DNA of 64,000 nucleotides from Cognatiluteimonas telluris. Lineage in GTDB: Bacteria > Pseudomonadota > Gammaproteobacteria > Xanthomonadales > Xanthomonadaceae. Every line of letters starts with the position of its first letter. Positions within the stretch are counted from its first letter, which is position 1. Shown one piece after another: positions 19,851-30,365 of the stretch. The stretch is taken from positions 1-64,000 of the forward strand of contig NZ_JAANOY010000008.1 of assembly GCF_011320095.1 (NCBI RefSeq). Reading direction: 5' to 3'. The notes under the pieces are model-generated. The model saw nothing but the letters and a program-made list of their open reading frames with translations. It ran no database searches and was not told the DNA's origin. The position numbers and the translations under genes were made by a program.

Positions 19851-20171
19851 CGCGACATGGTAGCGGACGGCTGCATGGCGCCCGTGACTGGCGGACCAAT
19901 CCGACGCGGGCGCGGCGCCACGAAGCGCGCGCCGCCTCGCCTTCGCAGGCGCGATTGCCAGACCCGGGGCATCGTGGACGAGGCCGCTGCACGCAACCCC
20001 GACGCACCGCCGTGCCGGATCGGCATCGCCGATGGTGCGAGGCGATCCGGATTCCCGGGCCCCGTGACGCGGCGCCATCGCCCGATCGCACGCAGCCGCC
20101 ACGACGATCCATCATCGCCACTGGCGCAGCAAAGGCCCGCTTGCGCGGGGCCAGGGCGACCCGCCCGCCGG
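19851..20171. other. Intergenic region upstream of the DUF2946 gene
   Basis: 321 bases between the DUF2946 gene start and the stop of the BNR-repeat protein. No gene with family support is visible. A GC hairpin near 20128-20150 (minus strand GGCCCCGC-GCAA-GCGGGCC followed by TTT) may be a weak terminator of the BNR-repeat gene. Confidence 0.4.
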
Positions 20172-21896
20172 CTACGGCCTGAACCAGCCCCCGTAGATGC
20201 TGCTCGCGCCGAAAGTGTCCGGACAGTCGTTCTGCAGCGCCGGCTGCGCCGTCGGCGTTCCGTCCAAGGTCGCCTGGCGGTAGGCGTTGACCACCGGGCA
20301 GAGGGACGTGTCGCGCACGTCGTTCCAGGCGGCGAAGACGCCATCGTTGGTTGCCCAGGCGGTGTTGTAGTCGCCGAGGAACTCGGTAGGCTCGGTTTGG
20401 GCCGTCGACCCCCGTGCATCGGCGATCGTGCCGGTGTGGAGCGTGGTCCAGGTCTCGAGGATGCCCCACGAGGCCTGTCGGACGACGCCGAGCATTCGCC
20501 GCGCGCCAGCCAGCGTGTCGCGCCATGGATCGAGGTAGGCGTTGTAGACCACGTAGACGTTGGCACCGTCGGGCGAGATCGCGACGGCCGGCTGGTTGAC
20601 CCGGTCTCCGGCGCGCCCGAAGGCCTGCGGCAAGCCGTAGGTCGCGCCCTTGTTGGACGACGCGATCAGCCAGCCCTGTTCGCGGTTCGTGCCGTTGCGG
20701 TCATCGGACCAGGCCACGACGACGCGGTTCGTCGCTCCGGTGCCGCTCGGAGCGCCGTTGGCGATGTCGATCGTGGGGGCATTCCAGGTTCGCGCGCCGG
20801 CGACGCCGTCGATCGAGAAGGTGCCTTGCAGGGGATCGACCTGGCCGATCGCGGTCGTCGTGGCGATCGCGCGCGGCTTCTCGAAACGAACGCCGCCGTC
20901 CCACGACCGCGCCTGGTAGATGACGCTGCCCTTGGTGGTGACGGTGTCGCTGCGCCCGCTCCAGATGAGGACGACGACGCCGTCGCTGGTGGTGCGGATG
21001 CTGCAGGCCTGGCGGCCGCCGGTCTGGGGGTTGTTGGTCGCGGCCGAAAGCTGCCGGGTCGACCAGGTGCTGCCGCCATCGGTCGACCGGGCGAACAGCA
21101 CCGGCTCGGGGACGGAGCCGCCATTGAAGTTGCCGCGGAAACCGACGTTGCATTCATAGACGTTGCCGAAGAAGGGGCTCGACGCGGCGTTGTCGACCCA
21201 CAGCTGGTTCTTGTCGTTGATGACGGCGGCGTTCTGCTTGGACACGATCACCGGGGCCATCCAGGCCGACTTGGCCCCGGCCATCGCGCCGCCGACGTCA
21301 TCCGTCCGCGATACGGTGATCGCACTCACGCCCTTGAAGCCCGGGTCGCCCGGCAAGGACAGCGCGATGGCGGCGTAATACAGCCGCGAGCCGTTGTTCC
21401 AGGAGAAGTGGCCCTGCGCGTCCGGCTTCGGTCCGAACGCCAGCACGGGGTCGCCGATGGAGACCATCCCGTGCGCGTCGTACCAGGGCAGCGTGCTGAT
21501 CGGTCCGCTCGGGTCGGGGACGCACTCTTCCGGCCCGAGGCAGTCCCGCGCCGAGATGCCGCTGTACGTCGGTGCGGTCCAGGTGGTCCCTGCGTCGGTC
21601 GAGAACGAGATCCCGGCCCCGCCGACCCCATCCGTGTAGGGGCAGGTTGTCGGGTCACCGGCATTGCAGGCCTCGCCGTCCGGGTTGTCGTTCACGCCAG
21701 CGGCGAGGATGTTCGGATGCGCCGGGTCGACGGCGACGAACGGCTCGTTTTCCCTGCTCTGGCTGAAGAGGTGCTTGTCGCTGCCGTAGTCGATGAAGGT
21801 GTCGGCGGCGGCGACGGGCGCCGTGGGCGCGAGCAGCGCCAGGCTCCCGACGAGGACATGGACACGCGATCTCGGATCGAGCTGTAGTCGGACCAT
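20172..21896 (-). CDS. Secreted BNR-repeat (sialidase-fold) protein
   Basis: 574 residues with a signal peptide ending at about APVAAA (residue 30). Asp-box motifs of the S/T-x-D-x-G-x-T-W type are present: SFSTDAGTTW, ARSTDGGSTW and ASSNKGATYG. Other repeats such as RSWDGGVRF are looser, which is consistent with a six-bladed propeller of the sialidase superfamily. No Arg-Ile-Pro motif was seen at the N-terminus, so true sialidase activity is doubtful. Several Cys (CNAGDPTTC, CLGPEEC, CPVV...C) could form disulfides outside the cell. Transcribed alone. It could be a secreted binding protein or hydrolase. Confidence 0.75.
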   Translation of the reverse strand: MVRLQLDPRSRVHVLVGSLALLAPTAPVAAADTFIDYGSDKHLFSQSRENEPFVAVDPAHPNILAAGVNDNPDGEACNAGDPTTCPYTDGVGGAGISFSTDAGTTWTAPTYSGISARDCLGPEECVPDPSGPISTLPWYDAHGMVSIGDPVLAFGPKPDAQGHFSWNNGSRLYYAAIALSLPGDPGFKGVSAITVSRTDDVGGAMAGAKSAWMAPVIVSKQNAAVINDKNQLWVDNAASSPFFGNVYECNVGFRGNFNGGSVPEPVLFARSTDGGSTWSTRQLSAATNNPQTGGRQACSIRTTSDGVVVLIWSGRSDTVTTKGSVIYQARSWDGGVRFEKPRAIATTTAIGQVDPLQGTFSIDGVAGARTWNAPTIDIANGAPSGTGATNRVVVAWSDDRNGTNREQGWLIASSNKGATYGLPQAFGRAGDRVNQPAVAISPDGANVYVVYNAYLDPWRDTLAGARRMLGVVRQASWGILETWTTLHTGTIADARGSTAQTEPTEFLGDYNTAWATNDGVFAAWNDVRDTSLCPVVNAYRQATLDGTPTAQPALQNDCPDTFGASSIYGGWFRP

Positions 21897-22124
21897 GGCT
21901 GGAATCTCCCGCGCGCGGCGATGGCGCCGCGGAGTATGGGAACGCCCCTTCCGGTCCGCTGCGGCCAGGACAGGGCGTCGGGGACCGCCGCTTCGCCTGC
22001 CGCCGCAGTGGACCGCGCTAATTCACCATGCTGAATACGCGCTCGCGGCGATCCCCCGGAGCGTCACGGGACATGAGGCGGCCACGGCGATCCAGGACGG
22101 ACGCCGGCCGCTGCCTTGCCAGCC

Positions 22125-22156
22125 CAAAAGAGAAAGCCCCGCGCGAGCGGGGCTTT
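22125..22156 (-). terminator. Rho-independent terminator of groESL
   Basis: AAAGCCCCGC, loop GCGA, GCGGGGCTTT. On the minus strand the stem is followed by CTCTTTT. It lies 29 bases past the groEL stop. The bases from 21897 to 22124, upstream of the BNR-repeat gene, show no gene. Confidence 0.85.
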
Positions 22157-22184
22157 CGATGTGCAACCAGTTGAAGGCGTGGAC

Positions 22185-23849
<1,665 letters not shown>

Positions 23850-23883
23850 TCAGGAATGGGGTTGGGACGGGAAGCGAGATCGA

Positions 23884-24171
23884 TCAGCCGAGCACGGCGA
23901 AGATGTCGTCTTCCTTCACCACCAGGTAGTCGGTGCCGTCGAGCTTCACTTCGGTGCCGCTGTACTTGCCGAACAGGACCTTGTCACCGGCCTTGACCTT
24001 GGGCGCGCGCAGCGAGCCGTTGTCCAGCGCCTTGCCCTCGCCGACCGCGACCACTTCGCCCTTGATCGGCTTCTCGGTGGCGGAGTCGGGGATGACGATG
24101 CCGCCGGCGGACATCTTTTCTTCTTCCATGCGCTTGATGACGACGCGGTCGTAAAGCGGCTTGATGTTCAT
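23884..24171 (-). CDS. groES: Co-chaperonin GroES
   Basis: 95 residues, seven of which form the lid of the GroEL cage. [20 protein letters not shown], the mobile loop [13 protein letters not shown] and the C-terminal [14 protein letters not shown] are canonical. First gene of the groESL operon, with a sigma-70-like promoter and CIRCE 46-75 bases upstream of the ATG. Confidence 0.99.
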   Translation of the reverse strand: MNIKPLYDRVVIKRMEEEKMSAGGIVIPDSATEKPIKGEVVAVGEGKALDNGSLRAPKVKAGDKVLFGKYSGTEVKLDGTDYLVVKEDDIFAVLG

Positions 24172-24216
24172 TCGACAACCTCTTAAGTGGTTGATTGGGT
24201 TAGGAAACGGCCGGCA

Positions 24217-24246
24217 ATTCTAGCACTCGACAGGAGCGAGTGCCAA
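24217..24246 (-). promoter_or_regulatory. groESL promoter (sigma-70-like), overlapped by CIRCE
   Basis: Read on the minus strand: -35 TTGGCA (24246-24241), an 18-base spacer, then -10 TAGAAT (24222-24217). The CIRCE operator occupies 24220-24246 and therefore covers the -35 box, the spacer and half of the -10 box, a layout in which HrcA would exclude RNA polymerase. Confidence 0.75.
24220..24246. promoter_or_regulatory. CIRCE operator (HrcA binding site)
   Basis: CTAGCACTC, nine bases, GAGTGCCAA. This matches the CIRCE consensus TTAGCACTC-N9-GAGTGCTAA with one mismatch in each arm. It indicates that groESL is repressed by HrcA and induced by heat. hrcA is not in the window. Confidence 0.9.
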
Positions 24247-24351
24247 AACCCGGCAACAGGAATGCCCGTGCAACGGGACTGCGCCCGAGATGGGGTGGCG
24301 GGCGGGGGTTTCAAGGGCGGGTGCCCGGCGCGAGCGGAATCCGTAGGAGCC

Positions 24352-24445
24352 GTAGCCCGGGTAAGCGCAAGCGCACCCGGGGTCGTTCCGGCGGGGTCGC
24401 GAATCGCACTGTCATCCCGGGTGCGCTGCGCTTACCCGGGCTACG
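24352..24445. repeat. Inverted pair of GTAGCCCGGGTAAGCGCA repeats
   Basis: The left arm GTAGCCCGGGTAAGCGCAAG followed by CGCACCCGGGG (24352-24382) is answered by CCCGGGTGCGCTGCGCTTAC followed by CCGGGCTACG (24416-24445). The pair lies between groES and the ThrE-type gene, and a single copy is at 18338-18366. It is a REP/BIME-like dispersed element. Confidence 0.8.
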
Positions 24446-24457
24446 GGGGGTGTCGGG

Positions 24458-25726
24458 CTAGAGGTTGCGCCGCGTGGGCAACAGCAGGTTGCCGAACAGC
24501 AGGCCGGCGATCAGCGCCAGCAGGATGTTCATCACCGTCAGCGCGCCGCTTTGTCCGACGGCGACGTCCTGCTGCTGGACCAGGTCCATCACCCCGCGCA
24601 GGCTGGCGCTGCCGGGGACCAGCATCAGGATCCCCGGCACCCGCACCAGCGCGCCCGGGCGCTTGATCCAGCGCGCATACCCGTTGCCCGCGGCGGTCAT
24701 CAGCAGGGCCGAAAGGAAGATCCCGGCGGGGCTGCCCCAGGCCTGCCCCGCCAGGCGCGAGACGAGGTAGCCGGCGATCGCCGCCAGCATCACCAGCGGA
24801 TAATCGCGCCGCATCGCGCGCAGCAGCACGGCGAAGGCATAGGCCGCCAGCGCCAGCGACGCCCATTCCACCCAGTCCGGTTGCGGCCGCAGCGCGCGCA
24901 CCTGCGGTTCGATGCCCAGCAGCCGCGCCAGCGCCAGGGCGATGGCGGTGCCGACGGCGAGCTTCATCACCGTGGTCAGTGCGCCGGCGAAGCGCGCGGT
25001 GCCCGAGACGAGGTGCTGGCTGGTCAGCTCGTTGACCGCATTGGTCAGGCTCATCCCGGGCAGCAGCACGATCAGCGAGGCGATGATCACCGTATTGAGG
25101 TTGAGCGGCGCCACGAACGCGGCGACCAGGATCGCCACGGCACCGGCCAGCAGCCCAGCCAGGGCCTCGCCGGCTTCGCGCACCTGCGGCCGGCGGCGGG
25201 CGACGAATTCGATCGACCCGATCAGCAACCCGGTCACCGTCGCCACCCCGATATCCAGCCACGGCAGCCGCAGCAGTCCGCCAACCGCGCCTGCCGCCAG
25301 GCCCAGGCCCAGCAGTTGCATCGCCTGCCAGCGCCAGCCGCGCGGCTGGTCGATCCGGCGCAGCGCCGCATGCCCGGCGACCAGGTCCAGCCGCCCGGCC
25401 ATCACCTCCTCGGCGATGCGGTCCACTTCGCACAGCCGCGCCAGGTCGGTGTCGCCCGGCGGCAGCCGGATCACGCGGGTGGTATCGCTCTCGCCCGGCG
25501 GCCGCGCCGGATCGCTGAAGGTGAGGATCAGCCCGGTCGGATTCGACCACGGCTCGCAATCCAGCTTCAGGCTGCTGGCGACGGCGTCCAGCGCGCCCTC
25601 CAGGCGCTGCGCGGTGGTGCCGTAGATGTGCAGGCGTTCGGCCAGCTCGACCACGAACGCCAGCCGCCGGGCGTAATCGCGCTGCTCGGCGGACTTCGTT
25701 TCGGCGATCGCGTTCATGCTGGGCAT
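24458..25726 (-). CDS. Threonine/serine exporter (ThrE family)
   Basis: About 422 residues from the ATG at 25726 (MPSMNAIAETK; a second ATG is at 25717). The soluble N-terminal half has the ThrE signature LHIYGTTAQRLEGALDAV and GLILTFSDP. About ten membrane segments follow (from about 145), with VLLPGMSLTNAVNEL in the first membrane half and LMLVPGSASLRGVMD in the second. In Corynebacterium ThrE exports Thr and Ser; bacteria may carry the two halves as separate or fused proteins, and this is the fused form. Divergent from the MCE operon. Confidence 0.88.
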   Translation of the reverse strand: MPSMNAIAETKSAEQRDYARRLAFVVELAERLHIYGTTAQRLEGALDAVASSLKLDCEPWSNPTGLILTFSDPARPPGESDTTRVIRLPPGDTDLARLCEVDRIAEEVMAGRLDLVAGHAALRRIDQPRGWRWQAMQLLGLGLAAGAVGGLLRLPWLDIGVATVTGLLIGSIEFVARRRPQVREAGEALAGLLAGAVAILVAAFVAPLNLNTVIIASLIVLLPGMSLTNAVNELTSQHLVSGTARFAGALTTVMKLAVGTAIALALARLLGIEPQVRALRPQPDWVEWASLALAAYAFAVLLRAMRRDYPLVMLAAIAGYLVSRLAGQAWGSPAGIFLSALLMTAAGNGYARWIKRPGALVRVPGILMLVPGSASLRGVMDLVQQQDVAVGQSGALTVMNILLALIAGLLFGNLLLPTRRNL

Positions 25727-25832
25727 CGCCGCAGGATCGCATGCGCGGCATCGCCCTGCAGCCGCGCCGCGGGACGCCTTCGGGCCGAGTCTGTATCCTC
25801 GAAACGCCGCCATCCGGCACCGGAATGCATTG

Positions 25833-27011
25833 ATGGGCGTTGCCAGCGCCGCACCCAGCATCGAGCTGATCCAATCTCCCGGCTCCGCGCCCGCACGCGC
25901 GCAGTCCACCGATCCCGGGTCCGACCGCACTCCGGACGGCCAGGGCGCGCGCCTGCGATTGCGCGGCGCCTGGACGCTGCATCACGCCAACACGATCAGC
26001 CAGGTGTTGCAGGCGGCGCCGGCGCAGGCGGCGGCGATCGACGCCCGCGCGGTCGAACGCCTGGACTCCGCCGGCGTCCTCCAGTTGCTGCGCTTCGCGC
26101 GCCGCAACGGGCTGGATTTCGATGCCTTCGAATTCCGCACCGACCACCATGCGCTGGTCGCCGCGATCGAGGATGTCGCCGACGAGCGGCCCAGGCGCAA
26201 GCGCGAATACGGATTCGCCGCCGCGCTCGGCCGGCTGGGTTTCGCGGTGGCCGACAACGGCAAGGAGATCGTCGCGCTGGTCAGCTTCCTGGGCGAGAAC
26301 ATCGCCAAGGCGCTGCGCACCATCCGCGAGCCGCGGCGCTTCCGGCTTACCGCCACCGTGTACCACATGGAACAGGTCGGGCTGGACGCGGTGCCGCTGA
26401 TCGCGCTGCTCGCGTATCTGGTCGGCGCGGTGATCGCGTTCCTCGGCGCCAGCATCCTGGCCGACTTCGGCGCGACGATCTACGTGGTGGAACTGGTGAG
26501 CATCGCCTTCCTGCGCGAGTTCGGCGTGCTGCTCACCGCGATCGTGCTCGCCGGGCGCACCGCGAGCGCATTCACCGCGCAGATCGGCGCGATGGTCAGC
26601 CGCGAGGAAGTCGATGCGATCCGCACCCTCGGCCTGGATCCGATCGACCTGCTGGTGCATCCGCGCGTCATCGCGCTGGTGGTGATGCTGCCGCTGCTGA
26701 CCTTCATCGCGATGGTCGCCGGCCTGCTCGGCGGCATGTCGGTCGGCGCCTTCAGCCTGGACATCCCGCCGCAGGCCTACCTGGCGCGGCTGCAGTCGAC
26801 GATGCACCTGCGGCATTTCCTGGTGGGCATGTCGAAGGCGCCGGTCTTCGCGCTGATCATCGGCCTGATCGGCTGCCTGGAGGGCCTGCAGGTGCAGGGG
26901 ACCGCGCAGTCGGTGGGCGAACGCACGACGTCCAGCGTCGTGCAGACCATTTCGCTGGTGATCGTGCTCGACGCGATCGCGGCGATCTGGTTCATGCACA
27001 TGGGCTGGTGA
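25833..27011 (+). CDS. MCE-system ABC permease (MlaE type) with N-terminal STAS domain
   Basis: 392 residues from the ATG at 25833 (MGVASAAPS). Residues about 40-125 form a STAS domain (LRLRGAWTLHHANTISQVLQ, DARAVERLDSAGVLQLLRF), the equivalent of MlaB. The rest is the MlaE permease with about five membrane segments (VGLDAVPLIALLAYLVGAVI, LAGRTASAFTAQIGAMVSRE, IGCLEGLQVQGTAQSVG). The STAS domain presumably binds the ATPase directly, so no separate mlaB is needed. First gene of a four-gene operon for phospholipid traffic between the membranes; direction of transport is not evident from sequence. Confidence 0.9.
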   Translation: MGVASAAPSIELIQSPGSAPARAQSTDPGSDRTPDGQGARLRLRGAWTLHHANTISQVLQAAPAQAAAIDARAVERLDSAGVLQLLRFARRNGLDFDAFEFRTDHHALVAAIEDVADERPRRKREYGFAAALGRLGFAVADNGKEIVALVSFLGENIAKALRTIREPRRFRLTATVYHMEQVGLDAVPLIALLAYLVGAVIAFLGASILADFGATIYVVELVSIAFLREFGVLLTAIVLAGRTASAFTAQIGAMVSREEVDAIRTLGLDPIDLLVHPRVIALVVMLPLLTFIAMVAGLLGGMSVGAFSLDIPPQAYLARLQSTMHLRHFLVGMSKAPVFALIIGLIGCLEGLQVQGTAQSVGERTTSSVVQTISLVIVLDAIAAIWFMHMGW

Positions 27012-27012
27012 C

Positions 27013-27834
27013 GTGGCGACCGACGCGGCGATTCCAGGCGACGTCGAACCGATCATCCGCGTGCGCGGACTGGTCAACCGGTTCGGCGAGCAGGTCGTGC
27101 ACGACGGCGTCGACCTGGACGTGCTTCCGGGTGAAATCCTCGGCGTGGTCGGCGGCTCGGGCACCGGCAAGTCGGTGCTGATGCGTTCGATCCTGGGGTT
27201 GCGCACGCCCGACGAAGGCCGGATCGAAGTGCTGGGCGTCGATGCGCGCTCGGACGATCCCGCGGACCGCCTGCAGATCGAACGCAACACCGGCGTGCTG
27301 TTCCAGGACGGCGCGTTGTTCTCCTCGCTCACCGTCGGGGAGAACGTGCAAGTGCCGCTGAAGGAGCATTGCCGCGACCTGCCCGACTCGCTGCTTTACG
27401 AACTGGCGCTGCTGAAGGTCAAACTGGCGGGACTTCCGGCCGATGCGCTCAACAAGCTGCCCTCGCAACTGTCCGGCGGCATGCGCAAGCGGGCGGGACT
27501 GGCGCGTGCGCTGGCGCTGGATCCGCCGCTGCTGTTCCTCGACGAGCCGACCGCGGGGCTGGACCCGATCGGCGCGGCTGCCTTCGACAACCTGATCCGT
27601 ACCCTGCAACAGGCGCTGGGCCTGACGGTGTTTCTCATCACCCACGATCTGGACACCCTGTACGCTATCTGCGACCGCGTGGCGGTGCTCGCGGACCGGA
27701 AGGTGGTCGCGGTGGCACCTGTCGCGCAACTCGAGCACCTGGATCACCCCTGGGTGCAGGATTATTTCAACGGCCCGCGCGGACGTGCGGCGCAGGCGAC
27801 CGCAACGCGGGAATCGCGAGTGGAGATCCGCTGA
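27013..27834 (+). CDS. MCE-system ABC transporter ATPase (MlaF type)
   Basis: 273 residues from a GTG one base past the permease stop. Walker A GGSGTGKS (about 44-51), Q-loop FQDGALFSSLTV, signature LSGGM (about 154-158), Walker B LLFLDEPT (about 174-181) and H-loop LITHD (about 210-214) are all intact. FQDGALFSSLTVGENV is typical of MlaF. It energises the STAS-fused permease upstream and the MCE protein downstream. Confidence 0.93.
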   Translation: MATDAAIPGDVEPIIRVRGLVNRFGEQVVHDGVDLDVLPGEILGVVGGSGTGKSVLMRSILGLRTPDEGRIEVLGVDARSDDPADRLQIERNTGVLFQDGALFSSLTVGENVQVPLKEHCRDLPDSLLYELALLKVKLAGLPADALNKLPSQLSGGMRKRAGLARALALDPPLLFLDEPTAGLDPIGAAAFDNLIRTLQQALGLTVFLITHDLDTLYAICDRVAVLADRKVVAVAPVAQLEHLDHPWVQDYFNGPRGRAAQATATRESRVEIR

Positions 27835-27936
27835 GATGCACGCTTCGTCCCGCCAGGTCCGCCGTCGCTTGCCTGCCACCCGCGCAATTCCATGCGCGCG
27901 CGCCCGGCATTCCCACACCCGGACCCCGAGCCGCTG

Positions 27937-28863
27937 ATGGAAACCAAGGCCAACTACGTCCTGATCGGCGCCTTCACCATCCTCACCGCGGTGTTGCTGC
28001 TGCTGTTCGGCCTGTGGGCGGCGAAGTATTCGTCCGAGCGCAGCTGGACCGAATATGCCGTGGTGTTCAACGAGCCGGTCACCGGCCTGACCGAAGGCAG
28101 CTCGGTGCAGTACAACGGCATTTCCGTAGGCACCGTCGAATCGCTGCGGCTGGCGCCCAATGATCCGCGCCAGGTGCTGGCACGATTGAAGCTGCAGGCC
28201 GACACCCCGGTGAAGGTCGACACCAAGGCCAAGATGTCGATCACCGGCCTGACCGGCAGTCCCTTCATCCAGCTCACCGGCGGCAGCCCGAAGGCGCCGT
28301 GGCTGACCGCGGTCGACCATCGCGACGTACCTGTGATCAAGACCGAAGCCTCGGCGTTGCAGAACATCGCCGACACCGCCAACCGCCTGGTCGCGCGCAT
28401 GGACGAGGTGCTCAGCGAAGAGAACGTCAAGCACATCGCCAGCACGCTGCAGAACATCGACGCGCTCACCGGTTCGGTCGCCGCGCAGCGGCAGGACCTG
28501 CGGGCGCTGATCGTCAGTGCGCGGCGCTCCAGCGAGCAGCTGGAAAAAACCCTGGCGTCCACCAACCACGCCGTCGATGGCGTCAACCGCGAGCTGGTCG
28601 ACAAGCTGCCGGGCCTGGTGGGCAAGCTCGACGACACCCTGACGAAACTCGATGCCGCCGCCGGCAACGCCAACGGCATCCTGGGCGAGAATCGCACGGC
28701 GATCCGCAGCTTCGCCAACGACGGCCTCGGCCAGCTCGGGCCGACATTGAGCGAGCTGCGCGCGCTGGTGCGCGACCTGCGCCGGATCAGCGACCGCCTC
28801 GAAGGCAGCCCCGCGCGGTACATCCTCGGCCGTGACGCACCCAAGGAGTTCGAACCCAAATGA
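27937..28863 (+). CDS. MCE-domain lipid-binding protein (MlaD type)
   Basis: 308 residues from the ATG at 27937 (METKANYVLIGAFTI). One membrane helix (about 8-28) is followed by a single MCE domain (about 38-118; GLTEGSSVQYNGISVGTVES, TGLTGSPFIQLTGG) and a long helical C-terminal part (about 140-290) that could form a coiled-coil needle, as in PqiB/LetB-type proteins. It is longer than MlaD (about 180). A gap of 102 bases separates it from the ATPase; its stop overlaps the next ATG. Confidence 0.93.
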   Translation: METKANYVLIGAFTILTAVLLLLFGLWAAKYSSERSWTEYAVVFNEPVTGLTEGSSVQYNGISVGTVESLRLAPNDPRQVLARLKLQADTPVKVDTKAKMSITGLTGSPFIQLTGGSPKAPWLTAVDHRDVPVIKTEASALQNIADTANRLVARMDEVLSEENVKHIASTLQNIDALTGSVAAQRQDLRALIVSARRSSEQLEKTLASTNHAVDGVNRELVDKLPGLVGKLDDTLTKLDAAAGNANGILGENRTAIRSFANDGLGQLGPTLSELRALVRDLRRISDRLEGSPARYILGRDAPKEFEPK

Positions 28864-29549
28864 CGGCGCCATCGACAGGCATGCGGCGGGAATCGAACTT
28901 CGGCCCGCGCGCGCACCGGCGCACTGGCGTCGCGCTCATCGCGCTCATCGCACTGCCGCTGCTTGGCGGCTGTTCGCTGCTGGGCGGCCAGCGGACGCCG
29001 GCGACGATCTACGCGCCCGATCCGCGCGTGGCTCCGGATCCGGCGTGGCCGGCCGTGGACTGGCAGCTGGAAATCGCCAGTCCCGACGCCGCGCGCATGC
29101 TCGACAGCCAGCGCATCGCGGTGCGCCCCACGCCCGGCCAGCTGGAGGTCTACAAGGGTGCGAGCTGGGCGACCTCGCCGAGCAACCAGGTGCAGACCGC
29201 GGTGCTGCGCGCACTGGAGGACTCCAACAAGATCGCTGCCGTCGCGCGCAAGGGCAGCGGCCTGGCCGCCGACTACACGCTGCTGATGGAACTACGCCGC
29301 TACGACGCCGACTATGCCGGCCACGCCGTGCCCGCGGCCACGATCGAAGTCAACGCCAAGCTGCTGCGCTCGCCCGACCAGGCGATCATCGCCTCCCGCA
29401 CGTTCCTGCAGGCGGTTCCAGCCACGGCGACCGACACCGCGTCGGTGGCACGGGCGTTCGATACGGCGCTCACGACGATTGCTCACGATGTCGCCGGCTG
29501 GACGCTGTTGAGCGGCCAGCAAGCCCATTCCACCCCCGCCAGGCCCTAG
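28860..29549 (+). CDS. ABC-type transport auxiliary lipoprotein (PqiC/DUF330 type)
   Basis: 229 residues. After a ~20-residue polar start comes a hydrophobic segment with lipobox LLGGC (Cys at about 39). The mature protein has the LxxxRIAVRPTPGQLEVYKGA pattern of the ABC-transport auxiliary lipoprotein family. Such proteins sit on the outer membrane and receive or hand over lipid to the MCE tube. The ATG overlaps the MCE stop (ATGA), so the two are co-translated. The N-terminus may be annotated too long; ATG codons nearer the hydrophobic segment exist (MRRESNFG at residue 8). Confidence 0.88.
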   Translation: MTAPSTGMRRESNFGPRAHRRTGVALIALIALPLLGGCSLLGGQRTPATIYAPDPRVAPDPAWPAVDWQLEIASPDAARMLDSQRIAVRPTPGQLEVYKGASWATSPSNQVQTAVLRALEDSNKIAAVARKGSGLAADYTLLMELRRYDADYAGHAVPAATIEVNAKLLRSPDQAIIASRTFLQAVPATATDTASVARAFDTALTTIAHDVAGWTLLSGQQAHSTPARP

Positions 29550-29685
29550 CCGCGATTGCCCTTCGCGGCCGCTCCCCCGGCGGGCTTTGACCGACGCCGC
29601 CGTTCGCGTTCGCGCCACGCGATCGGCGGCTGTCTGGATCACCCCGGCGCCGGACAAGATCGCCCGCGCGATCGGCGATGTCGCT

Positions 29686-30285
29686 TCAGCCACGCGCCTC
29701 CGGTCCGATGCGCCGGAAGGTGAGGTTGATGCGCGGCCCTACCGGTTTCGCCGTTGCCGGCAAGGCGTGCTGGTAAGCGGCCTGGGTATCGCCGGCCATC
29801 AGCAACAGGCTGCCGTGGCCAAGGACGATGGCGTGCTTCCGGGCCGGCTCGTCGCGCCGCCTGAAGACGAAGCGCCGCCGCGCCCCCAGGCTCAGCGACG
29901 CGATCACCGGTCGCGAGCCCAGTTCGCGCTCGTTGTCGCGGTGCCAACCCATGCGGTCGCGGCCATCGCGATAGAGGTTGGCGAGCACGCTGTTGAAATC
30001 GATCCCCAGTTCGTCCTGCAGGCGCGCGCGGACCGGCAGCATCGCCCCCGGCCATTCGTGCGGCGTGAAGCGGGTGCCCGAATAGGCGTAGCTCGCATGC
30101 GGATCGCCAATCCAGCAGCTGCGCCGCGGGGAATCCACGGCGCGGCCGAACAAGCGGATGCGGTGCACCTCCCATTCCACGTCGTCCAGCAGCGCCGCCA
30201 GCAGCGCATCCGCGGCGGGCGGTTCCAGCCAGGCCGGATCCAGCGCCACCGCGGCGGCGGGCAATGCGAGCGGGACGAGCGCCAT
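29686..30285 (-). CDS. alkB: Alpha-ketoglutarate-dependent DNA repair dioxygenase AlkB
   Basis: Removes methyl groups from 1-methyladenine and 3-methylcytosine using Fe(II) and 2-oxoglutarate. 199 residues of the ALKBH2/3-like bacterial type. Iron ligands are MGWHRDNE (H and D of the HxD motif, about 114-116) and YQHALP (about 172-174). The 2-oxoglutarate arginine is in RINLTFRRI (about 185-193). ARRRFVFRRRDE forms the nucleotide-recognition side. Transcribed alone, divergent from the ETF oxidoreductase gene. Confidence 0.93.
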   Translation of the reverse strand: MALVPLALPAAAVALDPAWLEPPAADALLAALLDDVEWEVHRIRLFGRAVDSPRRSCWIGDPHASYAYSGTRFTPHEWPGAMLPVRARLQDELGIDFNSVLANLYRDGRDRMGWHRDNERELGSRPVIASLSLGARRRFVFRRRDEPARKHAIVLGHGSLLLMAGDTQAAYQHALPATAKPVGPRINLTFRRIGPEARG

Positions 30286-30365
30286 CGCCGGATGCTGCCG
30301 ATTTGCCGCATCCGCTGCAAACCCCGAGAATCGCAGCCCGGCAACGAAGCGAGCGGAGAAGCGGC

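Noticed and set aside
20128..20150. Strong terminator after the BNR-repeat gene
   Set aside because: The stem has an unpaired base and only three T follow, so it is mentioned as weak and not listed as a terminator.
24441..27332. Long minus-strand open frame spanning the ThrE-type gene and the MCE permease
   Set aside because: It crosses two genes with clear domains on other frames, and its product has no recognised segment.
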